A stretch of DNA of 64,000 nt from Rhodococcus rhodnii (GTDB lineage: Bacteria > Actinomycetota > Actinomycetes > Mycobacteriales > Pseudonocardiaceae). Below are positions 8,509-16,424 of this stretch, one piece after another. The notes below the pieces were generated by a model. It saw only the letters and a program-made list of their open reading frames with translations, ran no database searches and was not told the DNA's origin. The position numbers and the translations under genes were made by a program. Location of the stretch: NCBI GenBank assembly GCA_000720375.1, contig JOAA01000044.1, positions 1-64,000 of the forward strand, read 5' to 3'. Each line of letters starts with the position of its first letter. Within the stretch, counting starts at the first letter, position 1.

Positions 8509-9651
8509 TCAGTACTTGTCAGCGCACGTGAGCGTCTCTGTCGTTCCGTTGGCCAGGACATCGTCGAGCCGGGTCAGGATATCCTGCAGATTGCCTGGGC
8601 TGGTGGCGAAGTTCAGGCGTACAAACGAAGATGTGTCGATCGACGTGTGCTCGCTGAACTCGTTGCCGTCGCTGAGTTTGACGTGAGCCCGGCGTTCGAT
8701 GTCGTTGGCGGCGAGCGGAGACCTGAGCCACGCGAGGTAAGTGGCGTGTGGTAGCCGGCAAGCATCCGGACCGAGCGTGGTATCCGCCCACTTGACCACG
8801 GTGTCTCGGTTCGTTGTCAGGCACGACATCAGGTCGGCCAGCCACGCATCGCTTTCCTGCCAGGCGGCCAGCGTCGCGACGCGGCCGAGGATGCTGGGTT
8901 GTCCGAAGTAGTCAAGCGGTGCCGCGTCGAGCCGGGCTTTCACGTCGTCGGGTCCGATGTGGGCGACGGCGCAGCGGATGGACGCGAGGTTGAAGGCCTT
9001 GGTGGCCGACGTCGCGGTGATCGTGCGTGACGGTAGCAACGAGCCGAACGGGATGTGTTCGAAAGGCGCGTACGTCAGGTCGGCGTGGATCTCGTCGGCC
9101 AGCACGACCAGGCCCAGCGAATCCGCGGCGGACGCGAGGGTCGTGAGTTCGTCCCGGGTGAAGACGTGACCGGTCGGGTTCTGGGGGTTGACGAGCACGA
9201 GCATCCGGCTCTGCCGCAAGGCCGGGCCCGGATCGGTGAACGACACCGGAACGATGCGGCGGCCGGACCGTGCGATGGTTGCCAGGAACGGGGGATAGGT
9301 CGGCACGTGGATCGCGACACCGTCTCCGGGCGCGGTCGCTGCCTCGATCATGACCTGCAGAACCTGGATGAGGTCGGTGAAAACGCGGGTACGGCCTTCG
9401 GCCGGCGCCCAGCCGTAGCGGTTGCTCATCCGTTCCTGGAACGCGGTGATGAGCGGGTCTTCGCCGCGCCAGAACGGATAGCCGAGGTCCTCTTGGGACA
9501 CAACGTCGATCAGCCGGCGGCGGACCGCGGGTGGGATGCCGAAGTCCATGTCAGCGACCCAGGCGCCGATGGTGTCCGGTGGGAGTGAACCCCACTTGAC
9601 GCCGTGACCGGTGCGCAGTCGTGCGGTGTCGATCGCGAGGAACTGTTTCAC
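8509..9651 (-). CDS. PatB/MalY-type PLP aminotransferase (cystathionine beta-lyase-like)
   Basis: A 380-residue fold-type I PLP enzyme. The GTG start overlaps the stop of the upstream DinB gene (GTGA), so translation is coupled; reading further upstream in this frame only gives nonsense. Markers are WVADMDFGIP near the N-terminus, YPFWRGEDPL, LVNPQNPTG, the PLP-binding Asp in LADEIHAD, and the Schiff-base Lys in SATKAFNLA. MalY/PatB proteins cleave C-S bonds of cystathionine or related thioethers and release pyruvate and ammonia. The actual substrate is not visible from sequence. It forms a two-gene cytosolic operon with the DinB protein. Confidence 0.85.
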   Translation of the reverse strand: MKQFLAIDTARLRTGHGVKWGSLPPDTIGAWVADMDFGIPPAVRRRLIDVVSQEDLGYPFWRGEDPLITAFQERMSNRYGWAPAEGRTRVFTDLIQVLQVMIEAATAPGDGVAIHVPTYPPFLATIARSGRRIVPVSFTDPGPALRQSRMLVLVNPQNPTGHVFTRDELTTLASAADSLGLVVLADEIHADLTYAPFEHIPFGSLLPSRTITATSATKAFNLASIRCAVAHIGPDDVKARLDAAPLDYFGQPSILGRVATLAAWQESDAWLADLMSCLTTNRDTVVKWADTTLGPDACRLPHATYLAWLRSPLAANDIERRAHVKLSDGNEFSEHTSIDTSSFVRLNFATSPGNLQDILTRLDDVLANGTTETLTCADKY

Positions 9652-10115
9652 CGGGCGAACTCCGTCCGCAGTGCGTCGCGCAGGATCTCCATCTGGCCGT
9701 GGTGCTGGGCTAGTTCTTCGTAGACGTGCATCAGCGCGCCGCCTCGGTCGAGCGGGATCTGCGGGCCGAGGAACGACCGGGACGGAGTGTCGTGCAACGG
9801 TGCTCGCGGGTCCACTGTCGACACATCGACGGCCAGTTGCGCCGTCACGGCACGGGCTCGGTCGAGCAAGGGGCCTACTGGTCCACTGGCGGTGAACTCC
9901 TCGTCGCGGTCGCGCTCGACCGGGCGTCCGGCCACCAGCCAGCCAGCCCAGTACGACACCACGCCGAGGCAATGGGTGAGCAGGCCGTACGGGCTGTTCG
10001 CCCCGGGCAGTGACGGCCGTCGGTTGGCCAGGTCTTCGCCCACTTCGCGGACAATGTCGATCATGCCGTTCAGCGCCCGGTCGGCGAAGTAGACGTACTG
10101 GTCGCGCGTGATCAC
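9648..10115 (-). CDS. DinB-family (mycothiol transferase-like) protein
   Basis: A 155-residue four-helix-bundle protein of the DinB/DUF664 type. The metal-binding histidines are visible as LLTHCLG around residue 47 and as HVYEELAQHHGQ near residue 135. In actinobacteria this family includes mycothiol S-transferases, so a thiol-transfer or detoxification role with the downstream C-S lyase is plausible but inferred. The GTG start is used because no ATG fits. The promoter region is shared with the divergent CGNR regulator and contains a perfect inverted repeat. Confidence 0.75.
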   Translation of the reverse strand: MITRDQYVYFADRALNGMIDIVREVGEDLANRRPSLPGANSPYGLLTHCLGVVSYWAGWLVAGRPVERDRDEEFTASGPVGPLLDRARAVTAQLAVDVSTVDPRAPLHDTPSRSFLGPQIPLDRGGALMHVYEELAQHHGQMEILRDALRTEFAR

Positions 10116-10130
10116 AGTGGCCGCCTCTCG

Positions 10131-10180
10131 TAGTCACCTACTAAGCAGGTGACTAACCTTGTCCACAACTGGAGTCACCT
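10131..10180. promoter_or_regulatory. Triple AGTCACCT operator in a divergent promoter
   Basis: TAGTCACCT (10131-10139) and AGGTGACTA (10147-10155) form a perfect 9-bp inverted repeat with a 7-base spacer. A third copy, AGTCACCT (10173-10180), makes a second inverted pair with the middle site. The cluster fills the gap between the DinB/PatB operon and the CGNR regulator, so autoregulated control of both directions is likely. The binding protein is inferred to be the CGNR protein. Confidence 0.6.
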
Positions 10181-10194
10181 GTCAAGATGGTTCG

Positions 10195-10713
10195 GTGGCT
10201 TTCGCGTTCGTGAGCGGCAACCTCGCACTGGACTTCGCCGGCACGCTGAAATGGCGGCGGGCCTTCCCGGAAGAGCTCCTGGCCACGCCGGACGACCTGG
10301 CCCGGTGGGCGGTCGAGGCAGGCGTGCTGACCGAGCCTCCAGCGCTCGGCGCCGAGGACCTCGACCGGCTGAAGATCCTGCGGGAAGCGGTCTACCGCTT
10401 GGTCACCGACCCCCGTCCGGACGACCGGCACCTGGTCAACGACTACGCGGCCGGACCGCCACCGGCCGTGCGGATCGATGCTGACCGCGTCGTGCGCACC
10501 GGTGACGCCGACTCAGTCGGCTGGGCGATCGCGTGGGCGATGGCCGAGTTGCTGAGTGATCCCCCAGGCGACCGGATGCGCGAGTGCGAGCGGACTGCCT
10601 GCACCCGGATCTTCATCGACCGCTCCCGGACAGCGAACCGCCGGTGGTGCGGCATGGAGGAATGCGGCAACCGGATCAAGGCCGCCACCTACCGCGCCCG
10701 CAAAGGCGCTTGA
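10195..10713 (+). CDS. CGNR zinc-finger transcriptional regulator
   Basis: A 172-residue protein. The N-terminal half (FVSGNLALDFAGTLKWR onward) is the ABATE-type stress-induced domain. The C-terminal 45 residues form a CGNR zinc finger: Cys residues in CERTACTRIF, then WCGMEECGNR followed by a basic tail. Proteins of this type act as DNA-binding regulators. The GTG at 10195 was chosen because it fits the usual start of the ABATE domain and lies after the operator cluster; a TTG at 10159 would add 12 residues over that cluster. No strong ribosome site is seen, so the mRNA may be leaderless. Confidence 0.75.
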   Translation: MAFAFVSGNLALDFAGTLKWRRAFPEELLATPDDLARWAVEAGVLTEPPALGAEDLDRLKILREAVYRLVTDPRPDDRHLVNDYAAGPPPAVRIDADRVVRTGDADSVGWAIAWAMAELLSDPPGDRMRECERTACTRIFIDRSRTANRRWCGMEECGNRIKAATYRARKGA

Positions 10714-11074
10714 GAATCCACGGCGCGGCTTGTTTCGATGGCCGGCAAAGGTTTCCCCGCGGTCGAGGTCACCTGCACATGACCGTCGTCGGAGCGCCCG
10801 TGTGTGCGCGGATCGGCTTGAAGCCGAACTCGACAATCCATTTCTCAAGCCTGAATCACGTCATCTCAAGGCGATTCACCGAGCGGCGGCCAGCCATCCC
10901 TGCGGTCGCCGCTCGGCTCATAGCCGCTGAAAGGTGAATTCCCGCGGTTCTGCGCGTCCGAACCACTCCCGACCCTCACCTCGGCCACCGTCAAGAGCAG
11001 GCAGCGCGAGCGCCAGCAGACCGGGCGCGTCCCCCCGATCGCCGACGGGTTACCAGCAGACTAACGGATTTCCG
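10714..11074. other. Gene-free region with a weak hairpin
   Basis: No gene is supported here. CCGAGCGGCG (10879-10888) and CGCCGCTCGG (10917-10926) form a perfect 10-bp stem, but with a 28-base loop and no T-run. It may be a weak terminator for the CGNR gene. Confidence 0.35.
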
Positions 11075-11094
11075 GTCGTACTAACGAGTACGAC
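11075..11094. promoter_or_regulatory. Perfect 20-bp palindromic operator before the oxidase gene
   Basis: GTCGTACTAACGAGTACGAC has 8-bp perfect arms around AACG, 75 bases before the L-amino-acid oxidase start. ACTAACG also occurs as a direct repeat at 11060 and 11080. The size and symmetry fit a TetR-type operator; no matching regulator gene lies next to it. Confidence 0.5.
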
Positions 11095-11168
11095 ACCGCG
11101 CCGTCACAGCAACCGGATGAAAGCTCAACAAGGCTCTTGATCACAGACCTTCTGGGAAGGGAACCTTG

Positions 11169-12764
11169 ATGACCCCTGACGTAACGCGCCGCGCTCTGCT
11201 GCGATCGATCGGTGTCGCGGGTGGTGCGGGTGTGATGTTCGAATCCATGCGGGCACTGGGGCTGGTCGCCTCGCCGGAGGCACTCGCGACACCCGGCTAC
11301 CAGCCACCCGCCACCGGCGATCTCACGGTAGCCAAGCGCGGCAAGAAGGTTGTCATCCTCGGTGCCGGGATGGCCGGCCTCGTCGCTGCCTACGAGCTCG
11401 GCAAGGCCGGTTACGACTGCACGATCCTCGAGGCGAAGGACCGTGTCGGTGGCCGCAACTGGACGGTGCGCGGCGGTACGACCATGACCGATCTCGACGG
11501 CAACACCCAGACCTCGAAGTTCTCGCAAGGCCAATACCTCAACGCGGGACCGGCCCGGCTGCCACAGTCGCACATCACGCTCGACTACTGCCGTGAACTT
11601 GGTGTCCCGTTGGAAACGTTCATCAACCAGAACGCCAACGCGTTGCTCTACAACGAGCAGTCCGGCGTCGCTGCGCAGCAGTACCGGACCGCGAAGGCAG
11701 ACTTCTACGGTTACATCTCCGAACTGCTGGCCAAGGCCGTCGACCAGGGTTCGCTCGACCAACGCCTGTCCGGCGAAGACAAGGACCGGCTGCTGACATT
11801 CCTGTCCGGGTTCGGCGCGATCGGTGCCCGTGCCGACGGATTCGCCTACAAAGGCACCAGTCGACGTGGCTACTCGGTGGAGCCCGGCGCTGCCGAGCAG
11901 GCCGGCGTGGTGCTCGGCCCACCGCCGTCACTGTCCACAGTGCTCGCCAGCCAGGTCGGCCGGTACTTCTCGTTCGAGTTCGGCTACGACCAGGCGATGA
12001 CGATGCTGCAGCCGGTCGGCGGCATGGACGCCATCCCCATGGCGTTGTACCGCGCGATCGGCCGCCACAAGGTGCGATTAGGCGCGGCGGTCACCAAGGT
12101 CACCGATCTCCCCCATGGCGTCGAGGTCGTCTACAAGGACGCCAGAGGCAAAGAGGTTCTCGTGCGGGCCGACTTCTGCGTGGCCGCCCTCCCGCCGCAC
12201 GTGATGGCTCGCATTCCGACCAATTTGGACGCGAGAGTGACGGCCGCGCTGCGCTATCCGACCGCGACGCCAAGTGGCAAGATCGGGCTTGAGTACCGGC
12301 GCCGGTGGTGGGAACAGGACGACCGGATCTACGGCGGTATCACCGAAACTGACCTCGACCTCGCCCACATCTGGTATCCGTCCTACGGTTTCCACGGCGA
12401 ACGAGGTGTTGTCGTCGGCTACTACAACACTGGGGCGAACGCCACCGCCTATGGTTCCCTGCCGCATGTAGAACGGACCAAACGCGCTGTCGCGCAGGGC
12501 ATGAAGATCCACGGCAAGAAGTACCGCGACGAGCTGGTCAGCTCGTTCTCCGTTGCCTGGCAAGGAGTTCCTCACATCGAGGGAGCGTGGGTCAGCTGGC
12601 CGTCACGGACCAGCGGCGAATACGCATTGCTGAACAAGCCCGCTGGGCGCGTGTACTTCGCCGGAGACTGGCTGAGCTATTTCATCGCGTGGCAGGCAGG
12701 TGCCATCGACTCGGCCCGTTACGTCGTCACCAACATCCATCAGCGCGTCATGGCGGAAAGGTAA
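11169..12764 (+). CDS. Tat-exported flavin L-amino-acid oxidase
   Basis: A 531-residue FAD amine oxidase. The N-terminus (DVTRRALLRSIGVAGG) is a twin-arginine signal, so the folded flavoprotein is exported. The dinucleotide motif VVILGAGMAGLVAAYELG is followed by an acidic residue and by DRVGGRNWTV, both typical of the monoamine-oxidase/LAAO family. The C-terminal FAD region is at VYFAGDWLSYFIAWQAGAI. The expected reaction converts L-amino acids to imino acids with release of hydrogen peroxide. GGGAAGGGAA precedes the ATG; an in-frame TTG three bases earlier is less likely. The next gene is an exported RidA protein four bases downstream, which fits imine hydrolysis. Confidence 0.85.
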   Translation: MTPDVTRRALLRSIGVAGGAGVMFESMRALGLVASPEALATPGYQPPATGDLTVAKRGKKVVILGAGMAGLVAAYELGKAGYDCTILEAKDRVGGRNWTVRGGTTMTDLDGNTQTSKFSQGQYLNAGPARLPQSHITLDYCRELGVPLETFINQNANALLYNEQSGVAAQQYRTAKADFYGYISELLAKAVDQGSLDQRLSGEDKDRLLTFLSGFGAIGARADGFAYKGTSRRGYSVEPGAAEQAGVVLGPPPSLSTVLASQVGRYFSFEFGYDQAMTMLQPVGGMDAIPMALYRAIGRHKVRLGAAVTKVTDLPHGVEVVYKDARGKEVLVRADFCVAALPPHVMARIPTNLDARVTAALRYPTATPSGKIGLEYRRRWWEQDDRIYGGITETDLDLAHIWYPSYGFHGERGVVVGYYNTGANATAYGSLPHVERTKRAVAQGMKIHGKKYRDELVSSFSVAWQGVPHIEGAWVSWPSRTSGEYALLNKPAGRVYFAGDWLSYFIAWQAGAIDSARYVVTNIHQRVMAER

Positions 12765-12768
12765 GCGC

Positions 12769-13425
12769 ATGAACCGGTTCTCACGTCGGCGATTGGGCAT
12801 CGTCGCCGGTGGCACAGCCGCCGCACTCGGCATCGGCACCACGGACGCGGCAGCGTCCGGTGGGCGAAAAGGCCCGCGTCCCACCGAGGTCCGTTTCAAC
12901 CTGCCGCCGGGCAACACCAATCCTTCGATCGCGAACGGTGTCGCCGTCGGCAGCATGGTGGCCGTGTACACAAGCAGCGGACTCGGGCCGGCCGCGGCGA
13001 ATCCGTCCGCGCCCGCCGGCTCGCCGGAACAGTACGTCGACCTCTCGCTGTTTCCCGGCGGGACGCTACCGACCGGCGTGACGATCACCGAAGCACAGGC
13101 CTGGAACACACTGACCCGGATCGTGGACAACCTGACGACCGTGGGACTGCACCCTCGTGACGTCATCACGATGAAGTGTTATCTCAAACGTCCCGCGGGT
13201 GCGGCCGACGCGGACTACGCCGGCTGGAACCGGGCCTACCGTCAGTTCTTCGCCAACGTCAACCTCGGCACCGGCGCACCGATCCCGGTGCCGACCGGAA
13301 CAGGGGCACCTGCCCCAGCGAAGATCATCAACCCGGCCCGGCCCGCCCGCGCGACACTCGAGGTGGCCGGTCTGGCCGTGCCTGGCTGGCTGATCGAAAT
13401 CGAGGTCCAGGCCACATATCATTGA
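12769..13425 (+). CDS. Tat-exported RidA/YjgF-family imine deaminase-like protein
   Basis: A 218-residue protein with a Tat signal (RFSRRRLGIVAGG) followed by a RidA/YjgF domain, recognisable from VAVGSMVAVYTSSG, the ITEAQAWNTLTRIVDNL helix and VITMKCYLK, ending with EIEVQATYH. RidA proteins are normally about 130 residues and cytosolic; this one is longer because of the signal and loops (for example around 75-105). RidA hydrolyses reactive enamines and imines to keto acids. Placed four bases after an exported L-amino-acid oxidase, it probably processes that enzyme's imino product outside the cytoplasm. GGAAAGG lies eight bases before the ATG. Confidence 0.8.
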   Translation: MNRFSRRRLGIVAGGTAAALGIGTTDAAASGGRKGPRPTEVRFNLPPGNTNPSIANGVAVGSMVAVYTSSGLGPAAANPSAPAGSPEQYVDLSLFPGGTLPTGVTITEAQAWNTLTRIVDNLTTVGLHPRDVITMKCYLKRPAGAADADYAGWNRAYRQFFANVNLGTGAPIPVPTGTGAPAPAKIINPARPARATLEVAGLAVPGWLIEIEVQATYH

Positions 13426-13879
13426 CCGGAGTCACTCGTGTGGCAGGTAGGTCCGCTTTCGCCCACTTGCACGACATCCCGGCCAATAGGTGTCCACTGT
13501 GGCCTCATTGCGATGAAGCCGATGAGTGTCCGTGGCAGCACGAACTCCAAGCACCTGCTCTCGGTGCTGGGTATCGCGCTCGCAGCTTGAGTTTGATCCG
13601 CTGTGCCACAACGAGTCGGGTGCGGGTGAGGTTCACCCGCACCCCGCACCGCCGACTACGACCGTCTGCACCCGGTGGCCCCATCGCCACCCGCTCAGGG
13701 ACAAGGCCCCGTGTCGATTCCGGTGCGTGTGCATCCAGGCCGCCCGCGACCGCAGCCTGATATCCGCGTCGGGCCGGTCCGCCGCCACGACGCATGACCC
13801 TGCGGCTGCGTCCGTAGTCGGGGACACAACTTGCGTGCGGGTCCGGTCCGCCACCGTTGTCGGTGGCCATTTCTGGGTA
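13426..13879. other. Intergenic region without a supported gene
   Basis: No gene with usual codon bias or recognisable product was found. A 25-codon plus-strand frame (13513-13590) starts like a signal peptide (basic residues, then LLSVLGIALAA) and stops at once, so it may be the relic of a secreted-protein gene. Confidence 0.35.
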
Positions 13880-13909
13880 ATTCTTCGCCATGGTCGATTG
13901 GCGAAGAAT
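13880..13909 (+). promoter_or_regulatory. Perfect hairpin enclosing the HtrA-like start codon
   Basis: ATTCTTCGCCA (13880-13890) and TGGCGAAGAAT (13899-13909) are perfect 11-bp inverted repeats around an 8-base loop. The A of the ATG is the last base of the left arm. As RNA it would hide the start codon, as in an RNA thermometer; as DNA it could equally be an operator. Confidence 0.55.
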
Positions 13910-14909
13910 CAGTGTGGTGATGTCGGCGGCGGTCATCGTGCTGTCGGCATGTACAAGTGGTGAGGCTCCACAACCACCGCGGCAGCCGGTGGCGACCACT
14001 CCGGACGCGGCCGGGGCGGACACCGGGTACGCGGACCTGGTGGACCGCATCGGGCCGAGTGTGGTCACAGTGCAGGTGGACCAGGGCGTGGGCAGCGGGG
14101 TGGTGTTGCGGCCCGACGTGGTGGTGACCAACCACCATGTGGTGGGACAACGGCGTGAGGTCACGATCGCCTACGCCGACGGATCCCAGTCAGCGGGGAC
14201 CGTGCTGGCGACCGACACGGTCACCGACCTGGCCGTGGTGCGTACCGAGCGCAAGAACCTGCCGGTACCGGAGTTCCGGACGCAGTTGCCCCGGCCCGGT
14301 GAGCGGGCGCTGGCGATCGGCAGCCCGCTGGGCTTTCAGAACTCGGTGACCGCGGGGATCATCTCCGGCCTGCACCGGGAGATTCCCGGCTCCGCCGGGC
14401 AGACCCAGTCGCTGGTCGACCTCATCCAGACCGACGCGTCGATCTCGCCGGGCAACTCCGGTGGCGCGCTGCTGGACGTGGCCGGTCGGGTGGTGGGGAT
14501 CAACGAGGCCTACATCCCGCCGACCGCGGGAGCGGTGTCGCTGGGTTTCGCGATCCCCTCGGCCACCGTGCTCGATGTGGCCGAGCAACTGCTGGCGGAC
14601 GGCACGGCACGGCATCCATACCTGGGTGTGTCGCTGGGCCGGCTGACCCCGGACATCCAGCAGCGCCTCGGCGTGCGGACCGATCATGGCGCGCTGGTGC
14701 TCGGCGTGGACCAGGCCGGACCGGCCGCGGGCAGCGGCCTGCGCGCCGGTGACGTGCTCGTCACCTTCGGTGGGAAGGACATTCGCACCGTGGAGGACCT
14801 GCTGGCAGAGCTGCGCCGGACCGAACCTGGACACAGAGTGGCGATGACCGTGGTCCGGGGTGACGCACGCCAGCAGGTCGAGGTGTCCGTTGGCTCACGC
14901 ACCGGCTGA
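13890..14909 (+). CDS. HtrA/DegP-like serine protease, lipoprotein
   Basis: A 339-residue S1C protease with a lipobox (VLSAC, Cys21), so it should be anchored to the outer face of the membrane. The catalytic triad is His83 (TNHHVV), Asp113 (VTDLAVV) and Ser190 (GNSGGA). A PDZ domain covers about 245-335, with HPYLGVSLG at its entry and AGLRAGDVLV-type residues inside. It would degrade misfolded extracytoplasmic proteins. The first ATG is chosen because it supplies the basic n-region (WRR) of the lipoprotein signal; it has no clear ribosome site and lies in a hairpin, suggesting translational or operator control. Confidence 0.85.
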   Translation: MVDWRRISVVMSAAVIVLSACTSGEAPQPPRQPVATTPDAAGADTGYADLVDRIGPSVVTVQVDQGVGSGVVLRPDVVVTNHHVVGQRREVTIAYADGSQSAGTVLATDTVTDLAVVRTERKNLPVPEFRTQLPRPGERALAIGSPLGFQNSVTAGIISGLHREIPGSAGQTQSLVDLIQTDASISPGNSGGALLDVAGRVVGINEAYIPPTAGAVSLGFAIPSATVLDVAEQLLADGTARHPYLGVSLGRLTPDIQQRLGVRTDHGALVLGVDQAGPAAGSGLRAGDVLVTFGGKDIRTVEDLLAELRRTEPGHRVAMTVVRGDARQQVEVSVGSRTG

Positions 14910-14944
14910 ACCACCCACGTACCTACAACCAGGAACGCAGCGCG

Positions 14945-15487
14945 TCACGGCGCTTCCGGCGGTCGACTGTCCACACTCGACTGAACGGTGTCACTGGTCG
15001 TTGTCGTCGTTGTCGTGGTCGAGGATCCGGAGATCGGCGGCGGGCTCAAAACAGTTGCCGACGGTGCCGCGGTGCGAGTCGGCGTGACTGTCACGGTTGT
15101 CGTGGAGGTCGAGCTAGGGGGAGGCGCCGGATTGCGTGGCCGCTGAACCGGCTGCTGCAGGACGCCACCGATCGTGGTCTGCGAGTCACCGGAAAACGGC
15201 TGTCCACGTACCTGTTCGACAGCCGTAAGCGCGATCACGCCGACGGCGAATGCCGCGACACTGGCACCTGCGATCCATTGCCAGCGCACCTTTCGTGACG
15301 TGACGACCCGTTCGTAAGATCGCGAGTACAACTCCGTGGCCACCGTTGTGATGACCGCGCCCAACGCCGCACCCAGCACCGTGCCGGCGACGCCGAGTGT
15401 TGAGCCGACCACGGCCGCGGTCACCGACGCCAGCGCCGCGGCGGCGACCTGACTCACCTCGAACTTGCTCTTGTTCTGCTCACCCAT
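14945..15487 (-). CDS. Membrane protein with Ser/Thr/Pro-rich tail, unknown function
   Basis: A 180-residue protein. Residues about 10-50 are a small-residue-rich hydrophobic segment (AAAALASVTAAVVGSTLG and following), then a charged loop (RKVRW), a second membrane helix (IAGASVAAFAVGVIALTAV) and an extracellular low-complexity tail with Thr/Ser/Pro runs, including eight consecutive Thr. The tail could span the cell wall or be glycosylated. The ATG at 15487 matches the usual MGEQNKSKF-like start of this uncharacterised actinobacterial family; a GTG at 15541 is a less likely extension. It converges on the HtrA-like gene with a 35-base gap. Confidence 0.65.
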   Translation of the reverse strand: MGEQNKSKFEVSQVAAAALASVTAAVVGSTLGVAGTVLGAALGAVITTVATELYSRSYERVVTSRKVRWQWIAGASVAAFAVGVIALTAVEQVRGQPFSGDSQTTIGGVLQQPVQRPRNPAPPPSSTSTTTVTVTPTRTAAPSATVLSPPPISGSSTTTTTTTTSDTVQSSVDSRPPEAP

Positions 15488-15601
15488 CCTTCCATCCGTT
15501 TCTTGTACAGGAGCGGAGCCGCTGACGGCGCGGCACGGCACCCGCCGTACGAGGCGACGAGTGGCAGCGGATCGAATTGATGACCGGGCTGGTGAACCGG
15601 C

Positions 15602-15829
15602 CTAGCCGGACGCCGAACACCAAGCTTCGTCAGATCGCGGCTGACCTCGTCCGGACAGCTCCAAGGTCACGACCGCGGCGTACAGCGCCAACAACTGGGA
15701 GTCGATCTCGATGGCACGTTCCTCAGTGGACGCGGCCGTCCAGGCAGCGCGGTCGTCGATCACGGTGACACTCGCGATGTCGGCGCCGGGCACGACCCGG
15801 ACGGCTTCGGCACACACCGCGGCGGGCAT
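15602..15829 (-). pseudogene. GAF-domain protein fragment
   Basis: About 75 residues that resemble the first part of an ANTAR/GAF regulator (AVRVVPGADIASVTVID then TAASTEERAIEIDSQ). The sequence then departs from the family and ends, with no second half of the GAF domain and no output domain. The ATG is eight bases after the small membrane gene, with GGAG directly adjoining. It is best read as a decayed remnant at the end of the FHA operon. Confidence 0.5.
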
Positions 15830-15839
15830 CTCCGACGTA

Positions 15840-15926
15840 TCAGCGGTGGTCGTGCAGAGCGGCACGCACGATCCATGCCACACACGCGGCCACGACCAGA
15901 CCGAAAACGATCACTGCCGCGATCAC
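15840..15926 (-). CDS. Small single-helix membrane peptide, 28 residues
   Basis: The GTG start overlaps the FHA gene's stop (GTGA) and GGAGG lies eight bases upstream, so translation is coupled to the FHA protein. The peptide is a single hydrophobic helix ([19 protein letters not shown]) with a short basic tail ending in RAALHDHR. Nothing identifies its role; it may anchor or regulate a complex that includes the FHA protein. Very small size limits certainty. Confidence 0.45.
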   Translation of the reverse strand: MIAAVIVFGLVVAACVAWIVRAALHDHR

Positions 15927-16378
15927 CGTGACCCACCTCCGGATGCGACCGCCGTGCCGGATCGGAACATCAGCCGGAACGCACCCACGAGCAGCACGTC
16001 GCCGTCGGCGAGCGGTACCTGGTCGACCGGTGTGCGGTTGACGTAGGTTCCGTTGAGAGATCCCAGATCCGTCACCGTGAACGCGTCGCCGGCGCGGCGT
16101 ATCTCTGCGTGCCACCGGGAGACTGTCATGTCGGTCAGCACGATGTCACAGTCCCGATGTCGTCCGATCAGGACGGTGTCCGTCGCGAGAGGAATCTCGA
16201 CCGGGGCCCGCACGCCTGGGCCGTGGACGATCGTGATCGCGGCAGTGCCCGGCAGTGGCGGCTGTGGCGTTGGCGTTGCATCCCCGTAGCAGGGCGGAAT
16301 CGCGTAGGCCGCAGTGTCTCGATCCGCTCCGTCGAGTGGTGCAGAGGTTGCCGGCACCGGTTCAGCAATGCGGACCAT
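15923..16378 (-). CDS. FHA-domain phosphothreonine-binding protein
   Basis: A 151-residue protein. The first 45 residues are Pro/Ala-rich and unstructured; residues about 47-140 form an FHA domain with all key positions: Gly72-Arg73 in [12 protein letters not shown], Ser87-Arg88 and His90 in VSRWHAE, and Asn109-Gly110 in [13 protein letters not shown] domains bind phosphothreonine on Ser/Thr-kinase substrates. GAAGGAAG precedes the ATG. It is followed by the coupled small membrane peptide, so it may act near the membrane. No kinase gene is adjacent. Confidence 0.85.
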   Translation of the reverse strand: MVRIAEPVPATSAPLDGADRDTAAYAIPPCYGDATPTPQPPLPGTAAITIVHGPGVRAPVEIPLATDTVLIGRHRDCDIVLTDMTVSRWHAEIRRAGDAFTVTDLGSLNGTYVNRTPVDQVPLADGDVLLVGAFRLMFRSGTAVASGGGSR

Positions 16379-16424
16379 GGTTGTGCTTCCTTCGTTCCTT
16401 TCAGCTCAGTCGGTCTGCGTGTTG

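Noticed and set aside
10131..10180. Inverted repeats considered as an attachment site or IS end
   Set aside because: They lie in a divergent promoter, no integrase or transposase is near, and half-site spacing fits a regulator better.
13505..14164. Minus-strand frame of 219 codons across the HtrA-like gene start
   Set aside because: Antisense to a clear lipoprotein protease with an intact triad; composition is His/Thr/Arg-rich nonsense.
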